This document shows positions 9,496-19,484 of a stretch of 64,000 nucleotides of DNA, one piece after another. Source of the DNA: Terriglobia bacterium (GTDB lineage: Bacteria; Acidobacteriota; Terriglobia; Versatilivoradales; Versatilivoraceae); NCBI GenBank assembly GCA_022452285.1, contig JAKUNG010000009.1:109953-173952 (forward strand), read 5' to 3'. Positions within the stretch are counted from its first letter, which is position 1, and every line of letters begins with the position of its first letter. A model generated the notes under the pieces. That model ran no database searches, was not told the origin of the DNA, and saw nothing but the letters and a program-made list of their open reading frames with translations. A program made the translations under genes and the position numbers.

Positions 9496-11109
9496 TTAGG
9501 ACATGCCAACTGTTCGGCCGAAGCTGTCTTGATAGGCTTCTGGATCAATTCGAGCATCGATTAAAGTAGTATGCTCAGATTTTAAAGATTTTTTCAATGC
9601 TACTTCAAAATCCTCTGGATTATTAACTGTAACTCCATTCAGACCAATTGATTTGGCCAAATCCTCAAAACAGATTGGATGAAGATCTAAACCATGAGAC
9701 TCGAAATCACGGATTTTCTGTCTAGCTTTCATTGTGCCAAGCGCTTGATCATTCATTATAATTAGTGGCACAGCAACACCAGTGCGCGCCAAAACTTCTA
9801 ACTCTCCTAAGCGCATTAATAAACTACCATCACCACCCAAGCCAATCATTGGTCGATTTGGCTCAGCAAGTTTAGCTCCACAAATAGCTGGAATTGTCAG
9901 ACCCATAGTCCGTCCACCAGAGGTTCCAAAATAGGTCCCAGGCTGATCTACACACCACAAATGTTCTAGCATACAGACAAAGACTCCCGTTTCAGAAAAA
10001 AGAATCCCATCTGATGGCAAAACTTCCTGGGTAATTTGAATGATGTCTTGTGCCGTAAAACGCGCATTGCTTGGACGTTTAAAAGAAGAAAGAATATTCT
10101 CTCTCAATCCTTGAGTTTTGTCAGGATTAAAACCTTTTCTTGGTTGGGATAGTAGGGACTTCAGGGTATCTTTAAGATTACCATTAACTCGAACAGATGG
10201 CTGTTGTGATAGTGGACGATATTCTGAACGGCCCAAGAGTTCCGCAGTCGGAAGACTTGAATTCCATGGAACGTGAGTCATTAAATCATCAACACCAACC
10301 AAAAGAACTGCATCACACTCATCAAATACCTGGGACTCAACTATGCCCGGAGTAAACTGGCCAATATAGACACCAGCCCAATTTTTGTGGGATTCTGGAA
10401 ATACTCCACGGGCTTCCATAGTCACTAGAACGGAAGCATTTAAATTTTCAACTAAATCAACTAGTTCCTTGCAAGCATTTTCCCTATCAACATCAGCACC
10501 TGCCATTACCACAATTTTTTCGTGGTTAGAAAGAAATTCTTTACAGGCAATAATTTCACTTTCCTTTATAGAAGAAGAAGGTGTCTTAGATCGAGGTGAA
10601 AGAGGCATACCACAAGTCGCCTCTCCAAGGTTTGCTGGAAAATTCAAGAGACTCGGCCCAGGGCGACCATCCTCAGCAAAAAAAACAGCCTCTTGAACCG
10701 ATAACGGCGCATTTTCAGTAGAAAGAGTTTGACGATAACGCTCTATACCACTAAACAGGTTTAACTGATCACAGTGCTGTGCCATTCGATACTTTGCACT
10801 TTCAGGAGGACAAGTTTCACAAATTGCTACCATTGGGACTCTTTCAAAATGGACATTAGCAGCTCCACCCACTAAATTAGCAGCACCCACTCCCCGAATG
10901 GTTAAAGCCAGACCAGGCGTACCTTTCATCAATCCATAGTAGGCTGCCATAATGGCAGCAGAAGACTCATGATTCACACTAATGAAATCAACCCCCATTT
11001 TTCGACCAGCTTCCATTAAATCCAGCGGAGAACCTCCCCCGGGAATTCCAAAAAAGTGCTGCAAGTTTCGATTTCGTGCTTCTGAAATAATCAGTTCAGC
11101 AATCGTCAT
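9496..11109 (-). CDS. ThDP-dependent enzyme, benzoylformate decarboxylase/acetolactate synthase family
   Basis: This is a full-length three-domain ThDP enzyme of 537 aa. The N-terminal PYR domain has FFGIPGGGSPLD and the activating Glu in SVNHESSAAIMAAYYG. The middle domain follows, and the C-terminal PP domain has GLGGDGSLLMRLGEL with NDQALGTMKARQK for Mg/ThDP diphosphate. A typical acetolactate synthase FAD segment is not obvious, so it is more likely a decarboxylase or ligase of benzoylformate-decarboxylase type. AAGGA lies 7 nt upstream of the ATG. It is the second of three ThDP-dependent decarboxylase-type systems in this window. The substrate is unknown. Confidence 0.88.
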   Translation of the reverse strand: MTIAELIISEARNRNLQHFFGIPGGGSPLDLMEAGRKMGVDFISVNHESSAAIMAAYYGLMKGTPGLALTIRGVGAANLVGGAANVHFERVPMVAICETCPPESAKYRMAQHCDQLNLFSGIERYRQTLSTENAPLSVQEAVFFAEDGRPGPSLLNFPANLGEATCGMPLSPRSKTPSSSIKESEIIACKEFLSNHEKIVVMAGADVDRENACKELVDLVENLNASVLVTMEARGVFPESHKNWAGVYIGQFTPGIVESQVFDECDAVLLVGVDDLMTHVPWNSSLPTAELLGRSEYRPLSQQPSVRVNGNLKDTLKSLLSQPRKGFNPDKTQGLRENILSSFKRPSNARFTAQDIIQITQEVLPSDGILFSETGVFVCMLEHLWCVDQPGTYFGTSGGRTMGLTIPAICGAKLAEPNRPMIGLGGDGSLLMRLGELEVLARTGVAVPLIIMNDQALGTMKARQKIRDFESHGLDLHPICFEDLAKSIGLNGVTVNNPEDFEVALKKSLKSEHTTLIDARIDPEAYQDSFGRTVGMS

Positions 11110-11353
11110 GATCTTATCCTTAACAATCCATTAACATTAATTTTAAATCGGTGACCCTGAATCCTCAGAGTATAACTACCACATTATTTTGAAGAGATAG
11201 CATTTGTCTCATTTTTAATACCCTTTGTAAAGATGGTTGAAAGAATATCTATAAAGGATATTAGAAAATGATAATGAGTTACTTGACCGTTTCTAACAAA
11301 ATAACTTAGGATCATTCTGTACTATAAAAATCAACTTGGAAAGGGTCGCTCTG

Positions 11354-14185
11354 ATGAAAGCTTTATATCTTACTCCATTAATAATCTTGGCCTTTCTTTG
11401 GCAATCTGTCTTTCAATTCCCTTCAGACAGACATCAAAAATGGTTAAACCATACTCTTTTTGAAGACTTTTCTCCGGGTTATTCTGAGGATAGTGGTTTA
11501 AACCTCTATGTCACAAAATCAGGATCAATACGTATGATCAATATGCTGGATTTTAATAATGATAGTTATCTAGACATATTTGTACCCCAGGATCACAACC
11601 AAGTTGAAAATGAAGATCTTCTTATATATTGGGGAAGTAACCAAGGACCTCAATCAATCCTCCCACCCCTACCTAAGCAACAACCACTCGGCCGACTACT
11701 TCGTGGAATCAATTCTCGAAAACAGTTGGCCACTAGGTTGCCTAGCGATGGAGGTGGCCCATCACTGATAGTTGACCTCAATAATGATGGGTATAAGGAA
11801 ATCGTTTTTTGTAATTTCATCCATAATTACACGGTTTATATGAATGCCATAATTTATTGGGGTAGTATAGATGGATATAACCCTGCAAAAACAACCAAGC
11901 TTCCAACCCTGATGGCTGCATCATTAGACGCTGCTGATTTCAATCAAGATGGCTATCTTGACCTTGTCTTTGCAAATAACGGTACCGAGGGTGGAGATCG
12001 TCATGGATATTTCCGTCACCTTGAATCTTATATTTATTGGAATGGACCTACTGGCTTCAGTGTAGAACGAAGAAGCTCCATTCCAACAATCAGTGCTATT
12101 GACTGCAAAACGGCTGACCTCAACGGAGACAGTTATCCAGATCTGATTTTCTTAAATAACAATTCTAAAGAAAGAAGTGTTTATCTTTATTGGGGTGGAT
12201 CTGAAGGTTTCTCAAAGGACCGGCGAAAGGTCTGGAATTGGGGAGAAAGTTCAGGGATTGAATTGGCAGATCTCAATCAGGACAGCATACTTGATCTAGT
12301 TTTGATCGGAAAAAATCAACTTGCACAAATTAAACTGGGAACCGGAACTGGATTTAGAGAAGAGTCTTGGCGAGATTTGCCTGTCGAGGGGGCAGCGTCT
12401 TGTACCATTTCTGATTTGAACAAAGATGGGTTTTTGGACTTAGTATTTCCCAACAGAGACGATGAATTTTCCTTTATTTACTGGGGAAATAAAAACGGAC
12501 CCTCAAAAGAAAATAGGATTGAGTTACCTACCCTACATGCAACAGATGCTACCCAAAGAGATTTTAATAATGATGGTTGGATTGATGTGGCATTTTCTAA
12601 CGAACATGATGAGAAAAGTTTTGACGTAAATTCTTATATTTATTGGAATAGTCCAACCGGTTTTCATGCAGCTCATCGACGTGAACTCCAGGGATTTGGA
12701 GCAGTTAGTCTAGCGGCTGACGACCTTAATCGGGACGGCCATCAGGATTTGGTTCTGATCAACCAAAATTCAGGAAAACGTAGCCCCCTCAATTCTTTTA
12801 TTTATTGGGGAAATCCTCACCATCATTATTCTGATTCCGCCCTATCAACATTTCCCAAATCAATGTCAGCGCCAGCTGTCGCTGATCTCAACCATGATAG
12901 TTGGATTGACATTGCGTTTCCACACGGATTAATCTACTGGGGTAATCCTAACGGTTATCATCTAAAACAAAGTCAACAATTACCTGTCACAAAGGGCATG
13001 GGAGCTGCCACTGCAGACCTTAATCGAGATGGTTATCTAGATCTTGTCATTACTGCAGGATTTGCTCATGCTGATGATTCTCAGCCAACTGCTTTTATTG
13101 TGTGGGGCAATGGTAAGGGTTATGACTGGAACCACAAAATGCAGCTTAAATTGAACGTAATTGGACCTCAAAGCCCAACGATTGCGGACTTTAATAAAGA
13201 CGGATTTCTCGATTTAATTGTTTCTGATGTAGACAGCAAGCAAGTAGATCTTTTCTGGGGAACATCAGAAGGTAAGTTCAGTAAAGACCACTACACCTCA
13301 CTTCAAATTCAACAATCCTCCACAATTGAAGTTGCAGACCTGAATGACGATAAGTGGCTAGACCTTATTGTGGGTGGAGGCTGGGATACTGCATTGTTTG
13401 GACGCCCAACCGATCATGTATCAATTGTTTGGGGAAGCTCTAAAGGATTTCAAGAGGATAATATTCTCCGTCTAGAAGGCTATGACCCTTTAGAACATGT
13501 TGTGGCTGATCTTAATAAAGATGGTTTCTTAGACATTGTGATGAGTAACTATCATGCCTATTTTACTAGAAGCATACCAGCGTTTATCTATTGGGGGGCA
13601 GCAGATGGCATCTATAGTGAATCCCGGCGAAGTCAAGTACCTGCTGAATCTTCTGGAGCTTTAACAGTGGCTGATTTCAATCAAGATTCTTGGCTTGATA
13701 TTGTAGTTTTTAATCATTTAGACAATGGTGATCACAGTACTGGTTCCAACATTTTTTGGGGGGGACCTGAAGGTTATTCCTACTCTCGGCGCCAATGGAT
13801 ACAAACCTTCGGACCTCATTTTGGCGCAAGGAGAGATATTGGCAATATTTATGATCGAAAACTGCAGGAAAGTTTTGTCTCGGCCCCAATTTTTGTACCA
13901 GCTAAAGTCAGACCAAGTCGTCTGCGCTGGGATGCAACCACACCGCATGGTACTGGTGTTAAATTCCAGATACGAACTGCCCAATCCAAAAAAGATTTAG
14001 AAAATAATAGCTGGATAGGATCTAATGGCATCAACGGTTTTTTCGAAAACTCTGGGGAGAATATTCACTCATCAGATACCTATCAATGGATTCAATATCG
14101 AGCCACGTTGACTACACCTAATGCTGGAAGTACACCCATACTAGAAGCTGTATACATCGACGTTGGTTCAGCAGGTGTCCAGTAG
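11354..14185 (+). CDS. Secreted FG-GAP/VCBS double beta-propeller protein with 14 repeats
   Basis: After a signal peptide (residues ~1-20) the protein is almost entirely FG-GAP repeats. I count 14 copies of the calcium-loop motif D-(F/L)-N-x-D-x-x-x-(D/E), for example VDLNNDGYKE, ADFNQDGYLD, SDLNKDGFLD and ADLNRDGYLD. Between them recurs (I/F)-(Y/V/F)-W-G-x-x-x-G, as in IYWGNPNGYH. Fourteen blades would fit two seven-bladed propellers with calcium in each blade. A non-repeat C-terminal domain (about 100 aa) ends with a predicted beta region. The ATG at 11354 is preferred to a TTG at 11336 because it follows GGAAAGGG and begins the signal. It probably acts outside the cytoplasm in adhesion or polymer binding. 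Confidence 0.9.
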   Translation: MKALYLTPLIILAFLWQSVFQFPSDRHQKWLNHTLFEDFSPGYSEDSGLNLYVTKSGSIRMINMLDFNNDSYLDIFVPQDHNQVENEDLLIYWGSNQGPQSILPPLPKQQPLGRLLRGINSRKQLATRLPSDGGGPSLIVDLNNDGYKEIVFCNFIHNYTVYMNAIIYWGSIDGYNPAKTTKLPTLMAASLDAADFNQDGYLDLVFANNGTEGGDRHGYFRHLESYIYWNGPTGFSVERRSSIPTISAIDCKTADLNGDSYPDLIFLNNNSKERSVYLYWGGSEGFSKDRRKVWNWGESSGIELADLNQDSILDLVLIGKNQLAQIKLGTGTGFREESWRDLPVEGAASCTISDLNKDGFLDLVFPNRDDEFSFIYWGNKNGPSKENRIELPTLHATDATQRDFNNDGWIDVAFSNEHDEKSFDVNSYIYWNSPTGFHAAHRRELQGFGAVSLAADDLNRDGHQDLVLINQNSGKRSPLNSFIYWGNPHHHYSDSALSTFPKSMSAPAVADLNHDSWIDIAFPHGLIYWGNPNGYHLKQSQQLPVTKGMGAATADLNRDGYLDLVITAGFAHADDSQPTAFIVWGNGKGYDWNHKMQLKLNVIGPQSPTIADFNKDGFLDLIVSDVDSKQVDLFWGTSEGKFSKDHYTSLQIQQSSTIEVADLNDDKWLDLIVGGGWDTALFGRPTDHVSIVWGSSKGFQEDNILRLEGYDPLEHVVADLNKDGFLDIVMSNYHAYFTRSIPAFIYWGAADGIYSESRRSQVPAESSGALTVADFNQDSWLDIVVFNHLDNGDHSTGSNIFWGGPEGYSYSRRQWIQTFGPHFGARRDIGNIYDRKLQESFVSAPIFVPAKVRPSRLRWDATTPHGTGVKFQIRTAQSKKDLENNSWIGSNGINGFFENSGENIHSSDTYQWIQYRATLTTPNAGSTPILEAVYIDVGSAGVQ

Positions 14186-14216
14186 CCTTATCCAATTAAT
14201 TCGTGACAATTGAGAC

Positions 14217-15320
14217 TCACTCTGTCCAGGCATCCCTAAAAAATCGGAGGGCGTTACCGTTCAAAATACCTAAAACCTCCGACTCAGAATATCCAGCCTT
14301 ATTTAAGACTGGAGAAAAATCCTGTAAATCACTGATTGTATCAATGTCAGTTGGCGCAATTTCAGCTCCGAAACCTCCATCCAAATCGGTTCCGATGGCA
14401 ATGTTTTCCAAAGAGCCTCCAGCAAGATTTTTAATGTGTTCGATATGAGGAATCAGCCCATCCATTCCATACTTTGACACATGAGTATTTTTATCTGGAG
14501 GATTTTCCCATTCTATTTCTGGATCAATAAAGTGTTGGCAAAATACCATACCAATGACACCCCGACGTCGAATTATTTCTTGAATCATTTCGTCAGTAAG
14601 ATGTCGCTGTCCCTTTACCACAGATCGGCAAACACAGTGTGAAGCCATCACTGGTCCATCCCAAATTTCTAGGGATTCCCAAACAGCCTGATCAGCCATG
14701 TGAGTAATGTCCAAGATCATTCCAGCATCACGCATTGCTTTATAAAGATCTTTAGCAGGTGGTTTTAAGCCACCAACAGTGTCAGTTCCATGGATATAGG
14801 TATTGTGGCCAAAATGAGCAGGTCCTACCACCCTTAAACCAGCATCCCACCAAAACTTTACATCCTTTGGATCAATAATAGGATCTGCACTTTCCATCGA
14901 AAGGATGTGATAGATCGGGGTCTGGTCTGTTGGATTTTTCCATGCTTCTTCTGCTTCTTCTAAGTCGATCAGTGATCGGACAGATTTAATTTGACCTTGT
15001 CTCTCCATGATCTGGTAGTAAGCTAGATGCCCACGTCCCATGGCAATTGCCTGTTCTTGTGTCCTCATTCCATCTCGCATTGCTCCTGCTCTTGATTGTA
15101 TACGGGACATGATAGTACTCAGCATCAAACCTACCTTTCCTTTACGCATTTCTGGAAAGGTGACTGTACAGATGCCAACATCATAATCAGATGCTACTTG
15201 AGGAGGTTCGCTAGATTCTTGATGACGCACTTCGTGGGCAGTTAAGGTAAGATCTCGATTCCAATAAATAGCATCCCAAGCTAGGTCAAGATGCAAATCT
15301 ATGATTAACGGCTGAGGCAT
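14217..15320 (-). CDS. Membrane-dipeptidase family (M19) metallopeptidase
   Basis: This is a renal-dipeptidase-like zinc enzyme of 367 aa. The metal motif H10-x-D12 occurs in IDLHLD. A bridging Glu is in ILSMESADP, the later metal histidines are in DITHMADQAVWE and MASHCVCRSV, and the catalytic-site Asp is in GTDLDGGFG. There is no signal peptide, so it should be cytoplasmic, hydrolysing dipeptides (L-D or D-containing) or a related amide. The start is at the internal ATG (15320), with GGAG about 6 nt upstream, rather than the TTG four codons earlier. It is convergent with the FG-GAP gene and stands alone. Confidence 0.93.
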   Translation of the reverse strand: MPQPLIIDLHLDLAWDAIYWNRDLTLTAHEVRHQESSEPPQVASDYDVGICTVTFPEMRKGKVGLMLSTIMSRIQSRAGAMRDGMRTQEQAIAMGRGHLAYYQIMERQGQIKSVRSLIDLEEAEEAWKNPTDQTPIYHILSMESADPIIDPKDVKFWWDAGLRVVGPAHFGHNTYIHGTDTVGGLKPPAKDLYKAMRDAGMILDITHMADQAVWESLEIWDGPVMASHCVCRSVVKGQRHLTDEMIQEIIRRRGVIGMVFCQHFIDPEIEWENPPDKNTHVSKYGMDGLIPHIEHIKNLAGGSLENIAIGTDLDGGFGAEIAPTDIDTISDLQDFSPVLNKAGYSESEVLGILNGNALRFFRDAWTE

Positions 15321-15587
15321 TTCATTCTCCAATATTCATTTAGGTATAAGCTACTCTCTAGGCTTTTTACAAATTCTCACATAAGATTAAGGGTGATGCA
15401 AATAAGACCTGTACAATCTTTAATTAGAAGAACTATTCTATGCATTATGATTGTTAACTAAAACTCTAATCATCTAGTACTAGTGGAGGATTTATTGCAA
15501 TATTTCTTATTATTATTGTAGTCAACAAAAATTAATTAAGAAATTACGCTTAATGACTTTATCAAGAATAGACCGGGAGACACAAAT

Positions 15588-16742
15588 TTGAAAATTACTG
15601 ACCTGAGAGTTTTTCATACAAGTGGGGGCCATGCAAATTGGATTTTCGTTAAACTGTATACTGATGAAGGAATTACTGGAGTAGGTGAATCCACCATGGA
15701 ACGTCATGACGCAGTCATCATTCAAGCTCTAGAATCTTTCAAGGACTTCTTGATTGGTCAAGATGCGCACCAAATCGAATACATTTGGAACTCTTTATAT
15801 AAACAGACCTTCTGGTATGGTCAACTTATTTGTCTCGCTGCCTTAAGTGGCATTGAACAAGCTCTATGGGATATCAAAGGTCAAGCCCTAGGGGTTCCAA
15901 TTCATGAACTCCTAGGTGGAAGACTAAGAAACGAAGTCAGGGTCTATTCAAATGCGTGGGCATTTCAGGAAGTTGTAACTGAAACTAAGCCAGAAGACAC
16001 GCCAGAATCAGTTGCTAACCGGGCTCTGGATATGGTTTCCCAGGGCTTTACTGCCATGAAGTGGGATCCTTTCAGAAATGGTGGCCAAGTCATCTCTAAA
16101 AGTGAAGAGAAGTATGCAATCAATTCAGTCATGGCAGTTCGAGAAGCTGTAGGACCCGATATAGATCTATTAATAGAATGTCATGGACGATTCAATGTCT
16201 TTAGTGCTATTCGCATGGCTCAAAAATTAGAACCTTTTGATCCATTTTTTTACGAAGAACCTATTCCCCCTGACAACATCGATGCCATGGCTGAGGTACA
16301 GCGATCTATTAATCTATCTATAGCCACTGGCGAACGCCTTTATACAAGATGGGATTTTCGTCCACTTCTGGAGAAACAAGCAGCTAGAGTGATTCAGCCT
16401 GACATCTGCCATGCTGGTGGAATTTTGGAGCTCAAGAAAATAGCTGCTATGGCTGAAGCCTATTACGTCAGCGTTCAACCTCACAACTCAAATGGTCCTA
16501 TTTCAACTGTAGCTAGCCTACAGCTAGATGCTTGTATTCCAAACTTACTGATCCAGGAATTTTTCTATCCTTATTTAGAACGCTATAACGAAATTTTAAC
16601 AGTACCTTTAGAATATCAAGACGGACATCTAAAAATTCCTCGAGGACCAGGAATGGGAACTGATATTAATGAAAATGTTATTGAACATTACCCTCCTATG
16701 GATTTACCTCATACTTCTACCTGGATGGGATCCTATTGGTAA
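15588..16742 (+). CDS. Mandelate racemase/muconate-lactonizing family enzyme, galactonate-dehydratase-like
   Basis: This is an enolase-superfamily sugar-acid dehydratase of 384 aa. It has metal ligands E197, E223 and E249, spaced 26 and 26 as in E. coli galactonate dehydratase (D183/E209/E235), with H199 and H299 matching that enzyme's H185 and H285. The first ligand is Glu instead of Asp. KWDP at 158-161 ends the third barrel strand. The start is TTG, supported by GGGAG about 8 nt upstream. The reaction is probably anti- or syn-dehydration of an acid sugar to a 2-keto-3-deoxy acid. The iron alcohol dehydrogenase downstream might act in the same catabolic route. Confidence 0.92.
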   Translation: MKITDLRVFHTSGGHANWIFVKLYTDEGITGVGESTMERHDAVIIQALESFKDFLIGQDAHQIEYIWNSLYKQTFWYGQLICLAALSGIEQALWDIKGQALGVPIHELLGGRLRNEVRVYSNAWAFQEVVTETKPEDTPESVANRALDMVSQGFTAMKWDPFRNGGQVISKSEEKYAINSVMAVREAVGPDIDLLIECHGRFNVFSAIRMAQKLEPFDPFFYEEPIPPDNIDAMAEVQRSINLSIATGERLYTRWDFRPLLEKQAARVIQPDICHAGGILELKKIAAMAEAYYVSVQPHNSNGPISTVASLQLDACIPNLLIQEFFYPYLERYNEILTVPLEYQDGHLKIPRGPGMGTDINENVIEHYPPMDLPHTSTWMGSYW

Positions 16743-16914
16743 ATGATTAAGTAATAGTGGTGTGCTCTTGACTAGAAACTAACTTACTTTTATATTTAAA
16801 AAAACTAAGATAGAGACTGATGATTGATAAACAGAAATATCGAAAGTCTAAAAGTTTTATTTAATACTTCGTAATACAGTTGTCAGTTTTTATCTGATTT
16901 TTGAGGAGGAGATA

Positions 16915-18120
16915 ATGAAAACTACATGGAGTTTCCATACCGCTGGGGCTATCCACTTTGGGATTGGAGCTACTGAACAGTTAAGTGAAATAGTGAAAGA
17001 ACTTAAAACTAAACGCGCTCTTTTGGTAACTGATAAAGCTATTGTAAAGGCTGGTTTAGCTGATCATGTCCAATCTAAATTGAGTTCTGGTGGAATTCAA
17101 GTAAAAGCCTTTGATGGTGGTGAACCAGAACCCTCTATTCAAGCCCTTCTCAACTGTTATCAATTTGCAGCAGAATGGACTCCTGACCTCCTAGTTGGAT
17201 TAGGTGGAGGAAGCAACATGGATTTAGCCAAGGTTGTTGGTGTACTTCTTACCTATGGTGGAACTCCTCAAGATTATTTTGGTGAAGGCAAGGTCCCAGG
17301 GCCAATAATTCCACTAATTGCTATCCCAACTACAGCAGGTACTGGTTCAGAGGTCACACATGCAGGAGTTCTGACTGACACCGAAAACAATATCAAGGTC
17401 GCTGTTGCTAGTAACTATTTACGCCCTAATGTAGCTGTTGTTGACCCTCTCATGACGGTTACTTGTCCTCCAAAAGCAACAGCAGATAGTGGCATTGATG
17501 CTCTAACCCATGCAATTGAAGCATACATGGCAACAGACAGTTCTGATCTTGAAGTTCCTGCTGGGGAAATTTCTATTTATCAAGGTCGAATGCCCCTGGG
17601 TAACTGTCTTGTAGAGTCAGCTGTTCCTTTAATCGTCCAACATTTACCTAATGCAGTTAATGATGGTAAAAATATAAAAGCCCGTGAGGGTATGCATTTG
17701 GGAGCTTTGATTGCAGGGATGGGTTTTAGTAACGTTGGTGTTGGAGCAGTTCATGCCTTGGAATATCCAATCGGTGGTGCAGTTCATTGTTCTCATGGTT
17801 GTGGTAACGGTTTACTCTTGCCCTATGTAATGAAATTTAATAAACCTGTCAGACTGGAAGCATTGGCTAGACTAGCTGAACTAATGGGAGTTAATGTAGA
17901 GGGGCTGACCCAAGAAGAAAAGGCTGATGCAGCTATTAATAAAGTTCGTACTTTAAGAAAAGAAATTGGAATTCCTGACAAACTCAGAGAAATTGGTGTT
18001 CAAGAAAACCAACTTCATTCTTTTGCAGAAATGGCCTTAAACATCAAACGACTGATGCGTAGTAACCCCCGATCACCAACAGTAGATGATTTGGAAGAAA
18101 TCCTTAAAGATGCTTACTGA
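16915..18120 (+). CDS. Iron-containing alcohol dehydrogenase
   Basis: This is a group III metal-dependent alcohol dehydrogenase of 401 aa. NAD(P) is bound by GGGS (97-100) and TTAGTGSE (139-146). The metal site is D195 and H199 (DALTHAIE), H280 (HALEYPIGG) and H294 (SHGCGN). GGAGGAG precedes the ATG closely. Compared with common members there is a 20- to 25-residue insert after residue ~206 (DSSDLEVPAGE...), before the active-site helix, which may shape the substrate pocket. Likely reactions are reduction of aldehydes or oxidation of primary alcohols, lactaldehyde or 4-hydroxybutyrate; the exact substrate is unknown. Confidence 0.92.
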   Translation: MKTTWSFHTAGAIHFGIGATEQLSEIVKELKTKRALLVTDKAIVKAGLADHVQSKLSSGGIQVKAFDGGEPEPSIQALLNCYQFAAEWTPDLLVGLGGGSNMDLAKVVGVLLTYGGTPQDYFGEGKVPGPIIPLIAIPTTAGTGSEVTHAGVLTDTENNIKVAVASNYLRPNVAVVDPLMTVTCPPKATADSGIDALTHAIEAYMATDSSDLEVPAGEISIYQGRMPLGNCLVESAVPLIVQHLPNAVNDGKNIKAREGMHLGALIAGMGFSNVGVGAVHALEYPIGGAVHCSHGCGNGLLLPYVMKFNKPVRLEALARLAELMGVNVEGLTQEEKADAAINKVRTLRKEIGIPDKLREIGVQENQLHSFAEMALNIKRLMRSNPRSPTVDDLEEILKDAY

Positions 18121-18147
18121 TTTATTGGTAAGATTACTGAATCAATT

Positions 18148-19473
18148 TTAGATAAGTTCCTGCAAAGGATGACCCATAACATCATTAATGGAATTAGCGA
18201 TATAAAGAGGACGACCCCCTGGATTAATATAATCCTTGGTCCAATCAATACCCATCGCCTTATAGATGGTTGCAAAAAGATCACCCATAGTAACCATTCG
18301 ATTGGCCACCTGAGCACCCTGATCATCACTAGCGCCAACTACTGTACCTCCCCTAATTCCACCTCCTCCTAACAATAATGACCAACAGTCAGGGTAGTGG
18401 TCTCTGCCATTGTTAGCATTGAGATGAGGTGTACGACCAAACTCACCCATTGCGAGAATAATTGTTGATTCCAGAAGTCCTCGCTGCTCTAAATCTTCCA
18501 ACAAAACTGAAAGCGTCTGGTCTAAAACTGGTGCCAATTTATCACGGAGAACTTGGTCATTATCCTTATGGGTATCCCAACTATTATGGGTATAACCAGA
18601 AGCCGTGACGAAGCGGCAACCAGCCTCAACTAGGCGACGCGCTAAAAGAGCACTCTGACCAACACGGCTTCGTCCATAAGCATCTCTAATTTGGTCCGGT
18701 TCTTGAGAAAGATCAAAAGCTTGTTTCACCGCTGGTGATAAAAGCATTGCTAGGGCCTGTTCAGAAAAGCGATCCATTTTATTAAATTCAGCATGCTTTT
18801 CTTTTTGTCGAAATCTGTGATCTACAATTTTCAAGAAGGATTTTCTATCCTCAATATCAGTAGCTGTCAAACTATCTGGCAAAGCTAAGTCTGGAATTGT
18901 GAATTCCTCCTGACTAGGGTCCGGCAAAATAAGCGGATCATATTCTGAACCTAAGAACGCGGAACTATATGCATCCATATAGGAAAAGAAGTCTGTCTGA
19001 TGATGCTGGGGGACCATAATATAAGGGGGAATATTTCTGCGAGAACCTAGCTCTTTAGAAATAATTGAACCTAAACTAGGAAAACTCAGAGCTGGATTTG
19101 GACTATGCCCAGTCATTACATAGTGAGTACCTTGAGGGTGATTGTTCTCCTCAGTGTGCATTGAGCGAACAATGGCTAGTTTATCCATATTTCTGGCAAT
19201 TCTAGGAAACAAATCAGAGATCTGAATACCATCTACCTTTGTTCGGATTGCTTTAAACTGACTGTGGGGCTTGGGATCCCAAGTGTCAATTTGAGAAGGG
19301 CCTCCTTCTAAAAATAAGAGGATACATGATTGAGCCTTCTCAACTGACTGTCCTCTAGAAGGAGTGGTCGCCAATAATTTGAGATGCTGAGCCAGATTTA
19401 GTCCCAGAAAGCTCAACGAGCCAATCTTTAAAAAATCGCGCCTTTGCTGGCTAAAAGGGTAAAAAGTCTTCAT
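18148..19473 (-). CDS. DUF1501 family protein, Tat-exported
   Basis: This 441-aa DUF1501 member has a twin-arginine signal (QQRRDFLKIGSLSFLGL, residues ~9-25). Typical family blocks follow: LFLEGGPSQIDTWDPKP, TEENNHPQGTHYVMTGHSP and GEFGRTPHLNANNGRDHYP. The fold is related to alkaline phosphatase/sulfatase. It is exported folded to the periplasm. It begins 11 nt after the DUF1549/1553 gene, so the two are translationally linked. Pairs of this kind are common in planctomycetes and acidobacteria. Their biochemical function is not established, though a role with the cytochrome-like partner is widely assumed. Confidence 0.93.
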   Translation of the reverse strand: MKTFYPFSQQRRDFLKIGSLSFLGLNLAQHLKLLATTPSRGQSVEKAQSCILLFLEGGPSQIDTWDPKPHSQFKAIRTKVDGIQISDLFPRIARNMDKLAIVRSMHTEENNHPQGTHYVMTGHSPNPALSFPSLGSIISKELGSRRNIPPYIMVPQHHQTDFFSYMDAYSSAFLGSEYDPLILPDPSQEEFTIPDLALPDSLTATDIEDRKSFLKIVDHRFRQKEKHAEFNKMDRFSEQALAMLLSPAVKQAFDLSQEPDQIRDAYGRSRVGQSALLARRLVEAGCRFVTASGYTHNSWDTHKDNDQVLRDKLAPVLDQTLSVLLEDLEQRGLLESTIILAMGEFGRTPHLNANNGRDHYPDCWSLLLGGGGIRGGTVVGASDDQGAQVANRMVTMGDLFATIYKAMGIDWTKDYINPGGRPLYIANSINDVMGHPLQELI

Positions 19474-19484
19474 TTTGTAACCGT

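Noticed and set aside
10385..10696. 103-aa plus-strand frame inside the ThDP enzyme gene
   Set aside because: Antisense shadow of a full-length conserved enzyme.
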